DNA from: Nocardioides sp. CER19
GTDB lineage: Bacteria > Actinomycetota > Actinomycetes > Propionibacteriales > Nocardioidaceae
Length of the DNA stretch: 64,000 nucleotides
NCBI RefSeq assembly: GCF_029846275.1
Contig: NZ_JARVWS010000001.1
Span: 1,672,028 to 1,736,027 of the forward strand
Direction of reading: 5' to 3'
Below the pieces are notes generated by a model. It worked only from the letters and a program-made list of their open reading frames with translations. It made no database searches and had not been told where the DNA came from. Positions 15,967-24,231 of the stretch are shown here, piece by piece. Position numbers and translations under genes: made by a program. Position 1 is the first letter of the stretch; every line of letters begins with the position of its first letter.

Positions 15967-17454
15967 ATGAGGACCGCCGAGGAGTGGCGCAAGCTCGCCG
16001 CCGAGATCCAGCCCCGCGACAACCTGTGGATCGGCGGCGCCTTCGTCCCGAGCGCCTCCGGCGCGCGTGCGGCGACGACCAATCCGGCCAACGGCCAGGT
16101 GCTCGCCGAGGTCGCCCAGGGCGGCGCCGCCGACGTCGACCGCGCGGTCGCCGCCGCACGGCACGCCTTCGAGACGGGCGGGTGGCGGCTGGCCGCGCCC
16201 GCGTACCGCAAGGCCGTGCTGCTGCGGCTCGCCGACCTGATCCGCGCGCATGTCGACGAGCTCGCGCTGCTCGACACGCTCGACGGAGGGAAGCCGATCG
16301 CCGACACCTCGGCGATCGACGCGCCCGGGACGGCGATGATCCTGCAGTGGTACGCCGAGGCGATCGACAAGCTCTACGGCGAGGTCGCTCCCACCGCACC
16401 CGGCCAGCTGGCGCTGGTCACCCGTGAGCCGTTGGGTGTCATCGCCGCCGTCGTCCCGTGGAACTACCCACTGGAGACGGCGATGTGGAAGGTCGCCCCG
16501 GCGCTGGCCGCGGGCAACTCCGTCGTGCTCAAGCCGTCCGAGGAGTCCCCTCTCTCCGTCCTGCGGCTCGCCGAGCTCGCCGCCGAGGCCGGACTGCCGG
16601 ACGGCGTCCTCAACGTCGTCCCCGGCCGAGGTGAGGTCGCCGGGCGGGCGCTCGGCCTGCATCCCGACGTCGACGCGGTCGCCTTCACCGGTTCCACCGA
16701 GGTCGGGAGGCTGTTCCTCCAGTACAGCGGCGCCTCGAACCTGAAGCCGGTGTGGCTCGAGTGTGGCGGCAAGAGCGCCAACGTGGTGCTGGCCGGCGCC
16801 CGGGACCTCGACGCCGTGGCCGACGGCGTCTGCGCCGGCATCTTCACCAACCAGGGCCAGGTCTGCTCGGCGAACTCGCGTCTCGTCGTCGAGCGCTCGG
16901 TCAAGGAGCGCCTGCTCGAGAAGGTGCTCGAGCGTGCGGCCCGCATCGTCCCCGGTGACCCGCTCGACCCCGCGGTGTCGATGGGACCCCTGGTCAGCGA
17001 GGGTCACGCCGCGCGCGTACGTGACTACATCGAGCTCGGCGCCGAGGAGGGCGACATCGTGCTCGGTGGTCCGACGCTGGACGGCGCACCGACGACTGCC
17101 TACGTGCCGCCGACGATCGTGGACGGAATCGCCCGGTCGGCGACCCTGGCGCGCGAGGAGGTCTTCGGGCCGGTGCTCGCCGTGATCGAGGTCGACTCCG
17201 AGCAGGAGGCCCTCGCGGTGGCCAACGACTCGCCGTACGGCCTCGCCGCGTCCGTCTGGTCGGACGACCTCAGGCAGGCGCATCGCGTCGCCGGTGCGCT
17301 CCGCGCCGGAACCGTGTCGGTCAACACGGTCGATGCTCTCGACGTGACTGTCCCGTTCGGCGGCTTCAGGCAGTCCGGCTTCGGCCGCGACCTGTCGCTG
17401 CACGCACTCCAGAACTACACCGGGCTCAAGACCACCTGGTTCGACAACGCCTGA
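15967..17454 (+). CDS. NAD(P)-dependent aldehyde dehydrogenase
   Basis: This 495-residue enzyme oxidises an aldehyde to an acid. General base Glu265 is seen in WLECGGKSAN and nucleophile Cys300 in NQGQVCSANSR, at the family's usual spacing. VPWNYPLETAMWK and the NAD-site GSTEVGR are present, as is the C-terminal PFGGFRQSGFGRD. It is closest in appearance to betaine-, gamma-aminobutyraldehyde- or indole-acetaldehyde-type dehydrogenases. In context it would act on the aldehyde released by the preceding monooxygenase. A GGAGA Shine-Dalgarno precedes the ATG. Confidence 0.93.
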   Translation: MRTAEEWRKLAAEIQPRDNLWIGGAFVPSASGARAATTNPANGQVLAEVAQGGAADVDRAVAAARHAFETGGWRLAAPAYRKAVLLRLADLIRAHVDELALLDTLDGGKPIADTSAIDAPGTAMILQWYAEAIDKLYGEVAPTAPGQLALVTREPLGVIAAVVPWNYPLETAMWKVAPALAAGNSVVLKPSEESPLSVLRLAELAAEAGLPDGVLNVVPGRGEVAGRALGLHPDVDAVAFTGSTEVGRLFLQYSGASNLKPVWLECGGKSANVVLAGARDLDAVADGVCAGIFTNQGQVCSANSRLVVERSVKERLLEKVLERAARIVPGDPLDPAVSMGPLVSEGHAARVRDYIELGAEEGDIVLGGPTLDGAPTTAYVPPTIVDGIARSATLAREEVFGPVLAVIEVDSEQEALAVANDSPYGLAASVWSDDLRQAHRVAGALRAGTVSVNTVDALDVTVPFGGFRQSGFGRDLSLHALQNYTGLKTTWFDNA

Positions 17455-17460
17455 ACGCCC

Positions 17461-17483
17461 CGCCGCCACCGCTCCCGGCGGCG
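17461..17483 (+). other. GC hairpin inside the operon
   Basis: CGCCGCC and GGCGGCG form a perfect 7-bp stem around a 9-nt loop in the 66-bp gap between the aldehyde dehydrogenase and ridA-like genes. It is the only sizeable gap in the operon and may partly attenuate or stabilise the upstream message. Confidence 0.4.
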
Positions 17484-17520
17484 CCGCCGCCCCTGCCCAT
17501 CGCTGAAGAGGAAGAAGTAC

Positions 17521-17961
17521 GTGAGCGAACCCATCGTCGCCGGCGGCCACACCCGCATCCGGCCGTTCAACACCCGCGACACCTATCCGGAGCAGAACCT
17601 CGACAACGACCTCTGCCAGGCGGTCGTGGCCGGCAGCACGGTGTATGTGCGGGGCCAGATCGGTCAGGACCTCGACACCAGCGAATCGGTCGGCATCGGT
17701 GACGTCGAGGCGCAGACGGAGCGGGCGATGGCCAACATCAAGATGCTGCTCGAGGAGTCCGGTGCCCGGATGGAGCACCTGGTCAAGCTGACGATCTACA
17801 TCGTCGACCCGCGCTACCGGGAGACCGTCTATCGCACGATCGGTCGCTGGACGAAGGGTGTCCACCCGATCTCCACGGGCCTGGTCGTCTCGGCACTCGC
17901 CCGTCCGGAGTGGCTGGTCGAGGTCGACGCCATCGCCGTCATCCCAGGGGACGAGAAGTGA
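17521..17961 (+). CDS. RidA/YjgF-family protein
   Basis: This 146-residue protein is of the Rid family, whose best-studied members hydrolyse reactive enamine or imine intermediates to keto acids. The family core GQIGQDLDT...DVEAQTERAMANIKMLLEESGA and the C-terminal SALARPEWLVEVDAIAV, including an arginine where RidA binds the carboxylate, are visible. It is longer than RidA at the N-terminus and belongs to a divergent Rid subgroup. GTG start. It overlaps the DUF1028 gene by 4 bp. Imine removal during amine oxidation would fit the neighbours. Confidence 0.88.
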   Translation: MSEPIVAGGHTRIRPFNTRDTYPEQNLDNDLCQAVVAGSTVYVRGQIGQDLDTSESVGIGDVEAQTERAMANIKMLLEESGARMEHLVKLTIYIVDPRYRETVYRTIGRWTKGVHPISTGLVVSALARPEWLVEVDAIAVIPGDEK

Positions 17962-18626
17962 CGTTCTCCGTGCTGGCCACCGACGGCCACGGTGCCGTCG
18001 GCATGGCGGTCACCTCCTCCAGCCCCGCCGTCGCCGCGCGATGCATCCACCTGCGGGCTGGCGTCGGCGGCGCGGCGTCGCAGAACGTCACGGACCCGCG
18101 GCTCGGCACAGCGCTGCTGGACGCGCTGGAGACGGGGGCCGACGCCCGGAGCGCGCTCGCCACCGTCGTCGATGGACGCGAGCTCATCGAGCACCGGCAG
18201 CTGGCGGTCCTCGGGCTGGACGGGTCCGGAGCCGCCTACTCCGGTGACAAGGCGCTCGGCATCCATCACCAGAGGGTGGGTTCGGGTGTCGTCGCGGCCG
18301 GCAACATGCTCGCCGGCCCGGAGGTCGTCGACGCGGTCGTCGACGCGCTCGAGCGGTCTTCCGGCGACCTCGAGGAGCGTCTGCTGCAGGCGCTCGAGGC
18401 CGGTCTGTCCGCCGGCGGTGAGGCGGGGCCGTTGCACTCGGCAGGGCTGTCGGTCGTCCGGGCGGTGCCCTGGCGCGAGACCGACCTGCGCGTGGACTGG
18501 AGCGACGCGCCGCTCGCGGAGCTGCGTGACCTGCTCGCCGTGTGGCTGCCCCAGCGCAACGACTACGTCACGCGTGGGCTCGACCCCACGGCGGCGCCGT
18601 CCTACGGCGTGCCCGGGGACGAGTGA
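17958..18626 (+). CDS. DUF1028 family protein, Ntn-hydrolase-like
   Basis: This 222-residue protein begins MTFSVLATDGHGAVGMAVTS, the characteristic DUF1028 start, and continues with VAARCIHLRAGVGGAASQN and YSGDKALGIHHQRVGSGVVAAGNMLAG. The family is thought to share the Ntn-hydrolase fold, and its members often neighbour RidA and peptidase genes, but no activity is established. GTG at 17958 in a GTGA overlap with the Rid gene was chosen. It is probably a hydrolase acting on the same amide or imine pathway. Confidence 0.85.
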   Translation: MTFSVLATDGHGAVGMAVTSSSPAVAARCIHLRAGVGGAASQNVTDPRLGTALLDALETGADARSALATVVDGRELIEHRQLAVLGLDGSGAAYSGDKALGIHHQRVGSGVVAAGNMLAGPEVVDAVVDALERSSGDLEERLLQALEAGLSAGGEAGPLHSAGLSVVRAVPWRETDLRVDWSDAPLAELRDLLAVWLPQRNDYVTRGLDPTAAPSYGVPGDE

Positions 18627-18630
18627 GCCG

Positions 18631-19764
18631 ATGACCAACGCCAAGGACCGAGTCTCCGAGACGGTCGCCGCGCACGCGGGCCGCTTGATCGCGCTCTCCG
18701 AGCGACTGCACGCCAGCCCGGAGACGGCCTGGGAGGAGCACCAGGCCGCCCGGTGGGTGGCGGAGGCGCTCGACGAGGCGGGCTTCACCGTCAGCCCGGG
18801 CTACCTCGGTCTGGAGACCGCGTTCCTCGCCACCTACGGCAGCGGCCCCTTCCGGCTCGGCCTGTGTGCGGAGTACGACGCGCTGCCCGGACTGGGGCAC
18901 GCGTGCGGCCACAACCTCATCTCGGCCATCACGGTCGGTGCCGCGCGTGCCCTCGCGCCGCTGGCCGACGCGGCGGGGCTGACGATCGAGGTCTACGGCA
19001 CGCCGGCCGAGGAGGGCGGCGGCGGCAAGATCGAGCTGCTCGATCGGGGTGCGTTCGCAGGTCTGGACCTGGCGATGATGGCCCATCCGGCGCCGGTCGA
19101 CGTGGCGGAGGCCGAGCCCTTCGCGGTGTCGCACTCGCACGTCACCTACCGCGGCAGGGCGGCCCATGCGGCGGCGTACCCGGAGCAGGGGGTCAACGCC
19201 GCCGACGCCTTCACGCTGGCCCAGGTGGCGATCGGCCTGCTGCGCCAGCAGCTGCCGTCGACGGTGCGGGTCCACGGCGTCATGACGAACGGGGGAGAGG
19301 CCCCCAACGCCATCCCGGCGCGCACCGACGGGCGCTGGTACGTGCGTGCGGAGTCCCTCGCGCAGCTCGCCGAGACCGAGGAGAGGGTCTGGCGCTGCTT
19401 CGAGGCAGGAGCGGTCGCCACCGGTGCGGACCTCGAGATCGTGCCGGAGAGCAAGCCGTACGCGGAGTTCCGCACCTTCGAGCCCGCGCTGCGGTCCTAC
19501 ATCCGCAACGCCGAGAGCCTCGGCCGCATCTTCGACCCGGGCACCCCGGCACGGCGGATGAACCGTGCCTCCACCGACATGGGGAACGTCTCGCAGGTCG
19601 TGCCGGCGATCCATCCCTACGTCGGCATCGGCTCGCTGCCTGCGCTCAACCACCAGCCGGAGTTCGCGGCCCGCTGCGTCGGAGGAGATGCCGAGAAGGC
19701 GCTGCTCGACGCGGCCACGGCGCTGGCGTGGACGGCCCTCGACATGGCGCAGGCGCACGCATGA
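18631..19764 (+). CDS. M20-family amidohydrolase (AbgB/PM20D2-like)
   Basis: This 377-residue zinc-dependent hydrolase cleaves N-acyl amino acids or dipeptides. Metal-ligand motifs are LCAEYDALPGLGHACGHN, YGTPAEEGGGGK and MMAHPAP, with the lid domain containing RGRAAHAAAYPEQGVNA. Family layout matches the AbgB/PM20D2 group (aminobenzoyl-glutamate or beta-alanyl-lysine type). ATG at 18631 lies 4 bp after the DUF1028 stop. It overlaps the aspartate ammonia-lyase gene by 4 bp, which suggests that it releases aspartate or a related amino acid. Confidence 0.9.
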   Translation: MTNAKDRVSETVAAHAGRLIALSERLHASPETAWEEHQAARWVAEALDEAGFTVSPGYLGLETAFLATYGSGPFRLGLCAEYDALPGLGHACGHNLISAITVGAARALAPLADAAGLTIEVYGTPAEEGGGGKIELLDRGAFAGLDLAMMAHPAPVDVAEAEPFAVSHSHVTYRGRAAHAAAYPEQGVNAADAFTLAQVAIGLLRQQLPSTVRVHGVMTNGGEAPNAIPARTDGRWYVRAESLAQLAETEERVWRCFEAGAVATGADLEIVPESKPYAEFRTFEPALRSYIRNAESLGRIFDPGTPARRMNRASTDMGNVSQVVPAIHPYVGIGSLPALNHQPEFAARCVGGDAEKALLDAATALAWTALDMAQAHA

Positions 19765-21218
19765 CCGCGAGGCCTGAAGCGACGGGTGGCTCCCGCACCG
19801 AGGTGGACTCGCTCGGTCCGTACGAGGTGCCGGCCGGCGCCTACTGGGGCGTGCACACCGCGCGCGCCCTCGACAACTTCCGCGTCAGCGGGACGCCGGT
19901 CGGGTGCCACCGTGAGCTCGTCGCGGCGCTCGGCTCGGTCAAGCTCGCCGCGGCGCGGGCCAACCACGAGCTCGGGCTGCTCGACGACCGGCGCTTCGAG
20001 GCGATCGCGGCCGCGGCCGCGGAGGTCCGCGCCGGGCTGCTCGACGGCCAGTTCGTCGTCGACGTGATCCAAGGCGGAGCCGGCACCTCGACGAACATGA
20101 ACGCCAACGAGGTGATCGCCAACCGGGCGCTGGAGATCCTGGGGCTGCCGCGCGGGGCGTACGACGAGATCCATCCGCTCGACCACGTCAACCGGTGCCA
20201 GTCGACCAACGATGTCTACCCGACGGCTGTGCGCCTCGCGCTGGTGGCCGCGATCGCGAGGCTGGCGGCCTCCATCGAGGAGCTGGCCGACGCCTTCGCG
20301 GCGAAGGCGACGCAGTTCCGCACCGTGCCGAAGATCGGGCGCACCCAGCTGCAGGACGCCGTACCGATGACCGTCGGCCAGGAGCTCGGCGCGTTCGCCG
20401 TCACCCTGCGAGAGGAGCTGGCTCGGCTGGCGGACTCGCGATCGCTGCTGTGCGAGGTCAACCTCGGTGCCACCGCGATCGGCACCAGCATCACCGCGCA
20501 CCCGAGCTATCCGCGTCGCGTCGTCGCACACCTGGCAGAGGTCACCGGACTGCCGGTCCTGGGCGCGCGCGACCTGGTGGAGGCGACGAGCGACACCGGT
20601 GCGTTCGTCCAGGTCTCCGGTGTGCTCAAGCGGATCGTCGTCAAGGCCTCCAAGATCTGCAACGACCTGCGCCTGCTCGCCTCCGGCCCCCAGGCTGGAT
20701 TCTCCGAGCTCCGCCTGCCCGCTCGCCAAGCCGGGTCGAGCATCATGCCCGGCAAGGTCAACCCCGTCATCCCGGAGATGGTCAACCAGGTCGCCTTCTG
20801 GGTGATCGGGACCGACACCACGGTGACGTTGGCCGCGGAGGCGGGCCAGCTGCAGCTCAACGCCTTCGAGCCGGTGATCTGCCACGGCCTGCTCCAGGGC
20901 TTCGCATGGACCGCGGCCGCCTTCGACGGCCTGCGCGAGCTGTGCGTCGACGGCATCGACGTCGATGCCGTCGCGCTGGCGGCCGCGGTCGCACGCAACG
21001 TCGGGCTCGTCACCGCGCTGACGCCTCACCTGGGGTACGCCCGTTCGGCCCAGATCGCGAAAGCGGTCCTGGCCGGCGCGGGCGACGTACGCGCGCTCGC
21101 TCTGGCCACCGGCGAGCTGGACGATGCGATCCTCGACGCGTTGCTCAGCCCCGAGGCGTTGGCCAACCTGCTCCCGGCCGGTCGCGACGAGCGGACGACC
21201 GATCCGCTCAGGGAGTGA
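19761..21218 (+). CDS. aspA: Aspartate ammonia-lyase-type enzyme
   Basis: This 485-residue member of the aspartase/fumarase superfamily removes ammonia from L-aspartate to give fumarate, or acts on a close analogue. The signature loop GSSIMPGKVNP with its catalytic Ser, the substrate motif GGAGTSTNMNANEVIANR, the NDVYPTA segment and GRTQLQDAVP are all intact. Length is typical. ATG start in an ATGA overlap with the M20 gene. As last gene of the operon it would feed the released amino acid into the TCA cycle. A 3-methylaspartate-like or aspartate-analogue substrate cannot be excluded. Confidence 0.9.
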   Translation: MTARPEATGGSRTEVDSLGPYEVPAGAYWGVHTARALDNFRVSGTPVGCHRELVAALGSVKLAAARANHELGLLDDRRFEAIAAAAAEVRAGLLDGQFVVDVIQGGAGTSTNMNANEVIANRALEILGLPRGAYDEIHPLDHVNRCQSTNDVYPTAVRLALVAAIARLAASIEELADAFAAKATQFRTVPKIGRTQLQDAVPMTVGQELGAFAVTLREELARLADSRSLLCEVNLGATAIGTSITAHPSYPRRVVAHLAEVTGLPVLGARDLVEATSDTGAFVQVSGVLKRIVVKASKICNDLRLLASGPQAGFSELRLPARQAGSSIMPGKVNPVIPEMVNQVAFWVIGTDTTVTLAAEAGQLQLNAFEPVICHGLLQGFAWTAAAFDGLRELCVDGIDVDAVALAAAVARNVGLVTALTPHLGYARSAQIAKAVLAGAGDVRALALATGELDDAILDALLSPEALANLLPAGRDERTTDPLRE

Positions 21219-21231
21219 CGGGCCCGATTCT

Positions 21232-21247
21232 TTGCGTCTCTGCGCAA
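21232..21247. promoter_or_regulatory. Palindrome TTGCGT-N4-GCGCAA, second TetR operator copy
   Basis: This 16-bp site, with one arm mismatch, lies 14 bp after the aspA stop and 29 bp beyond the 3' end of the tetR gene. It matches in size and spacing the perfect copy at 21963-21978. It may be a secondary operator for the same repressor. Confidence 0.5.
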
Positions 21248-21275
21248 GGAGCGGCGGCCGTTTGGGGAGAGGGCG

Positions 21276-21902
21276 CTAGCCGGCGGCGCTCTCGTCGGCC
21301 GACAGGACGTCGGCACCGGTCGTCGCGCGCGCCAGGCTCGCCAGCTGCTGCTCGGCGCGGGCGAGGTCGACCGATGAGTTCTGTGCCAGCAGGTGCATGC
21401 CGAGGGCGTCCTCGAGGGCGACGAAGTTCCGGGCGATCACGTCGACGGGCTCGTTCAGGACGAAGTCGCCGGTGGCGCGACCTGCCTCGAGGACGGAGGA
21501 GTAGAGGGACACCTCCCGATCGAAGAGCAGGGTCATCAGCGTCGCGTGCATGCGGCTGCGGCCTGCGTTCACCGCGATCTCGTTCAACGCCTGGCTGAGC
21601 AGGCGATCCTCACCGCGCGGTAGTCCCGAGCGGATCAGACGAGCCAGCTTCTGCCGGGGTTGCGCGTCCTCGAGCAGCACCTGGTGCCGCGACCAGTAGT
21701 AGCGCTCCGTCGCGGCCTGGTGCGCCGCCTCGATCAGTGACTCGAGGTCGGGGTAGTAGTAGGCCACCAGGCGCGGCGAGATGCCGGCGGCGTCGGCGAT
21801 GCTCCGCAGCGATGCGCCGACGAGCCCGCGCTCCGCGATCGTGTCGAGCGTCGCCTGGATCAACTGCTCCCGGCGGGCGGCCTGATCCTTCTTCCGTGCC
21901 AT
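21276..21902 (-). CDS. TetR-family transcriptional regulator
   Basis: This 208-residue regulator has a helix-turn-helix at residues about 10-55 (EQLIQATLDTIAERGLVG, then SLRSIADAAGISPRLVAYYY) and a BetI-like ligand-binding C-domain. ATG at 21902 (MARKKDQAARR) was chosen because TetR homology starts there; the longer frame runs through the operator. It is divergent from the amine-dehydrogenase-like gene and probably represses it. BetI-like repressors often respond to quaternary or alkyl amines, which would suit that neighbour. Confidence 0.88.
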   Translation of the reverse strand: MARKKDQAARREQLIQATLDTIAERGLVGASLRSIADAAGISPRLVAYYYPDLESLIEAAHQAATERYYWSRHQVLLEDAQPRQKLARLIRSGLPRGEDRLLSQALNEIAVNAGRSRMHATLMTLLFDREVSLYSSVLEAGRATGDFVLNEPVDVIARNFVALEDALGMHLLAQNSSVDLARAEQQLASLARATTGADVLSADESAAG

Positions 21903-21962
21903 GCCCGACACCGTAGCGGTCCGCGCGGGCACCCTTGACCGTGGCGTGATCCGCGTCATAAA

Positions 21963-21978
21963 TTGCGCATAGGCGCAA
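21963..21978. promoter_or_regulatory. Perfect palindrome TTGCGC-N4-GCGCAA, TetR operator
   Basis: The site lies in the 118-bp divergent region, 61 bp from the tetR ATG and 43 bp from the flavoenzyme ATG, next to an AT-rich patch that could be the promoter. Perfect dyad symmetry with a 4-nt spacer and a second copy at 21232-21247 support its use by the adjacent TetR protein. Confidence 0.75.
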
Positions 21979-22020
21979 AGAAAGCGCGCAGCCACGCAGC
22001 AGCCTGTGAAGGACACGAGC

Positions 22021-24129
22021 ATGAGTGCCACCGAATCGTCCCCGTACGACATCCTCTTCGAGCCGGTTCAGATCGGACCGCTGACCACCAAGAACCGCTT
22101 CTACCAGGTGCCGCACTGCAACGGCATGGGCTACCGAGACCCGAGTGCACAGGCTGCGATGCGGAAGATCAAGGCCGAGGGCGGCTGGTCGGTGGTGTGC
22201 ACCGAGCAGGTCGAGATCCACGCCACGTCCGACATCGCGCCGTTCATCGAGCTGCGGATCTGGGACGACCAGGACCTGCCTGCTCTCAAGCGGATCGCCG
22301 ACGCGATCCACGAGGGTGGCGGCCTCGCGGGCATCGAGCTGGCGCACAACGGGATGAACGCGCCGAACCAGCTCAGCCGCGAGACGCCGCTCGGGCCCGG
22401 CCATCTCCCCGTCGCGCCCGACACCATCGCGCCGATCCAGGCCCGCGCGATGACGAAGCAGGACATCGACGACCTCCGGCGCTGGCACCGCAACGCGGTA
22501 CGCCGCTCGCTCGAGGCGGGCTACGACGTCATCTACGTCTACGGCGCGCACGGCTACAGCGGCGTCCACCACTTCCTCTCGCGGCGCTACAACCATCGGA
22601 CCGACGACTACGGCGGTTCGCTGCTCAACCGCATGCGCCTGCTTCGCGAGCTGCTCGAAGACACCCTCGACGAGGTCGCCGGCCGTGCGGCCGTGGCGTG
22701 CCGGATCACGGTCGAGGAGGAGATCGAGGGCGGCATCACCCGCGAGGACATCGAGGGTGTGCTTCGCGAGCTCGGTGAGCTGCCCGACCTGTGGGACTTC
22801 GCGATGGGCAGCTGGGAAGGTGACTCCGTCACCTCGCGGTTCGCGCCGGAGGGCCGGCAGGAGGAGTTCGTCGCCGGGCTCAAGAAGCTCACCACCAAGC
22901 CCGTCGCCGGGGTCGGCCGCTTCACCTCGCCCGACGCGATGGTGCGGCAGGTCAAGTCGGGCATCCTCGACCTGATCGGCGCCGCTCGGCCCTCGATCGC
23001 CGACCCGTTCCTGCCGAACAAGATCCGCGACGGCCGGCTCAACCTGATCCGCGAGTGCATCGGCTGCAACATCTGCGTCTCCGGTGACCTGACCATGTCT
23101 CCGATCCGCTGCACCCAGAACCCGAGCATGGGGGAGGAGTGGCGTCGCGGGTGGCACCCCGAGGAGATCCGCGCCAAGGAGAGCGACTCGCGCATCCTGG
23201 TCGTCGGCGCTGGCCCGTCCGGCCTGGAAGCCGCCCGTGCGCTGGGCGTGCGGGGGTACGACGTCGTCCTCGCCGAGGCCACGCGCGACCTCGGCGGTCG
23301 GGTGAACCAGGAGGCCGCGCTGCCGGGCCTGTCGGCCTGGGGTCGTGTCAAGGAGTACCGCGAGGCCGTCCTGGCGGAGCTGCCGAACGTCGAGGTCTAC
23401 CGCGAGAGCCCGATGAGCGGCGAGGACGTCGTCGAGTTCGGGTTCGAGCACGTGCTGGTCGCCACCGGCGCGACCTGGCGCACCGACGGCGTCGCCCGGT
23501 TCCACACCACGCCGCTCCCGATCGACGCGGGCGCACAGGTGCTGGGTCCCGACGACCTCTTCGCGGGTCGGCTGCCCGACGGCAGGAAGGTCGTGGTGTA
23601 TGACGACGACCACTACTACATGGGCGGCGTCGTCGCAGAGCTCCTGGCCCGACGCGGCTACGAGGTCTCGATCGTGACGACCGGTTCTCAGGTGTCGTCG
23701 TGGACCAACAACACCTTCGAAGTCAACCGGATCCAGCGCCGGCTGATCGAGAACGGCATCGCCCGGATCACCGACCACGCCGTGACCCGCGTCGGGCCGG
23801 GCGGCGTGCAGGTTCGCGACGTCTATGCCGGCATCGTGCGCGAGGTCGACTGCGATGCCGTCGTGATGGTCACGGCACGGTTGCCGCGCGAGGAGCTCTA
23901 CCTCGACCTGGCCGCTCGTCGCGATGCGGGGGAGCTGCGGTCCGTGCGCGGTATCGGTGACGCATGGGCCCCCGGCACGATCGCCGCGGCGGTCTGGAGC
24001 GGACGTCGAGCGGCCGAGGAGTTCGACGCCTCGCTGCCCTCCAACGACGAGGTGCCGTTCCGTCGGGAGATCACCCAGCTCGCGCCCGAGCCCCACGCCA
24101 CCGCATCGCTGGGTGCAGCGGCACGCTGA
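22021..24129 (+). CDS. Dimethylamine/trimethylamine dehydrogenase-like iron-sulfur flavoprotein
   Basis: This 702-residue protein has the full trimethylamine dehydrogenase architecture: an old-yellow-enzyme FMN barrel, a 4Fe-4S cluster (Cys346, Cys349, Cys352, Cys364) and two Rossmann domains (GAGPSGLEAAR near residue 395). Cys33 in VPHCNG aligns with the cysteine that binds FMN covalently in TMADH. Tyr174 and His177 in YVYGAH align with the active-site pair. Gln63 replaces the aromatic-bowl Tyr60 of TMADH, as I recall for dimethylamine dehydrogenase, so a secondary amine is the likely substrate. ATG at 22021 has AAGGA seven bases upstream. Other N-methyl compounds remain possible. Confidence 0.85.
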   Translation: MSATESSPYDILFEPVQIGPLTTKNRFYQVPHCNGMGYRDPSAQAAMRKIKAEGGWSVVCTEQVEIHATSDIAPFIELRIWDDQDLPALKRIADAIHEGGGLAGIELAHNGMNAPNQLSRETPLGPGHLPVAPDTIAPIQARAMTKQDIDDLRRWHRNAVRRSLEAGYDVIYVYGAHGYSGVHHFLSRRYNHRTDDYGGSLLNRMRLLRELLEDTLDEVAGRAAVACRITVEEEIEGGITREDIEGVLRELGELPDLWDFAMGSWEGDSVTSRFAPEGRQEEFVAGLKKLTTKPVAGVGRFTSPDAMVRQVKSGILDLIGAARPSIADPFLPNKIRDGRLNLIRECIGCNICVSGDLTMSPIRCTQNPSMGEEWRRGWHPEEIRAKESDSRILVVGAGPSGLEAARALGVRGYDVVLAEATRDLGGRVNQEAALPGLSAWGRVKEYREAVLAELPNVEVYRESPMSGEDVVEFGFEHVLVATGATWRTDGVARFHTTPLPIDAGAQVLGPDDLFAGRLPDGRKVVVYDDDHYYMGGVVAELLARRGYEVSIVTTGSQVSSWTNNTFEVNRIQRRLIENGIARITDHAVTRVGPGGVQVRDVYAGIVREVDCDAVVMVTARLPREELYLDLAARRDAGELRSVRGIGDAWAPGTIAAAVWSGRRAAEEFDASLPSNDEVPFRREITQLAPEPHATASLGAAAR

Positions 24130-24160
24130 GATGCACAGCGCGGCTGATCTCATGATCTGA

Positions 24161-24200
24161 AATAAGCGTAAATCGCTCTACTTACCCGATACGGTCCTCT
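24161..24200 (+). promoter_or_regulatory. AT-rich control region before the ABC transporter genes
   Basis: This is the AT-richest part of the 102-bp gap after the flavoenzyme. It holds a small palindrome AGCG-TAAAT-CGCT (24164-24176). It probably contains the promoter of the transporter operon; no -35/-10 pair is convincing. Confidence 0.35.
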
Positions 24201-24231
24201 TCGACTCATCGAGCTCGAGAAGGACACCCAG

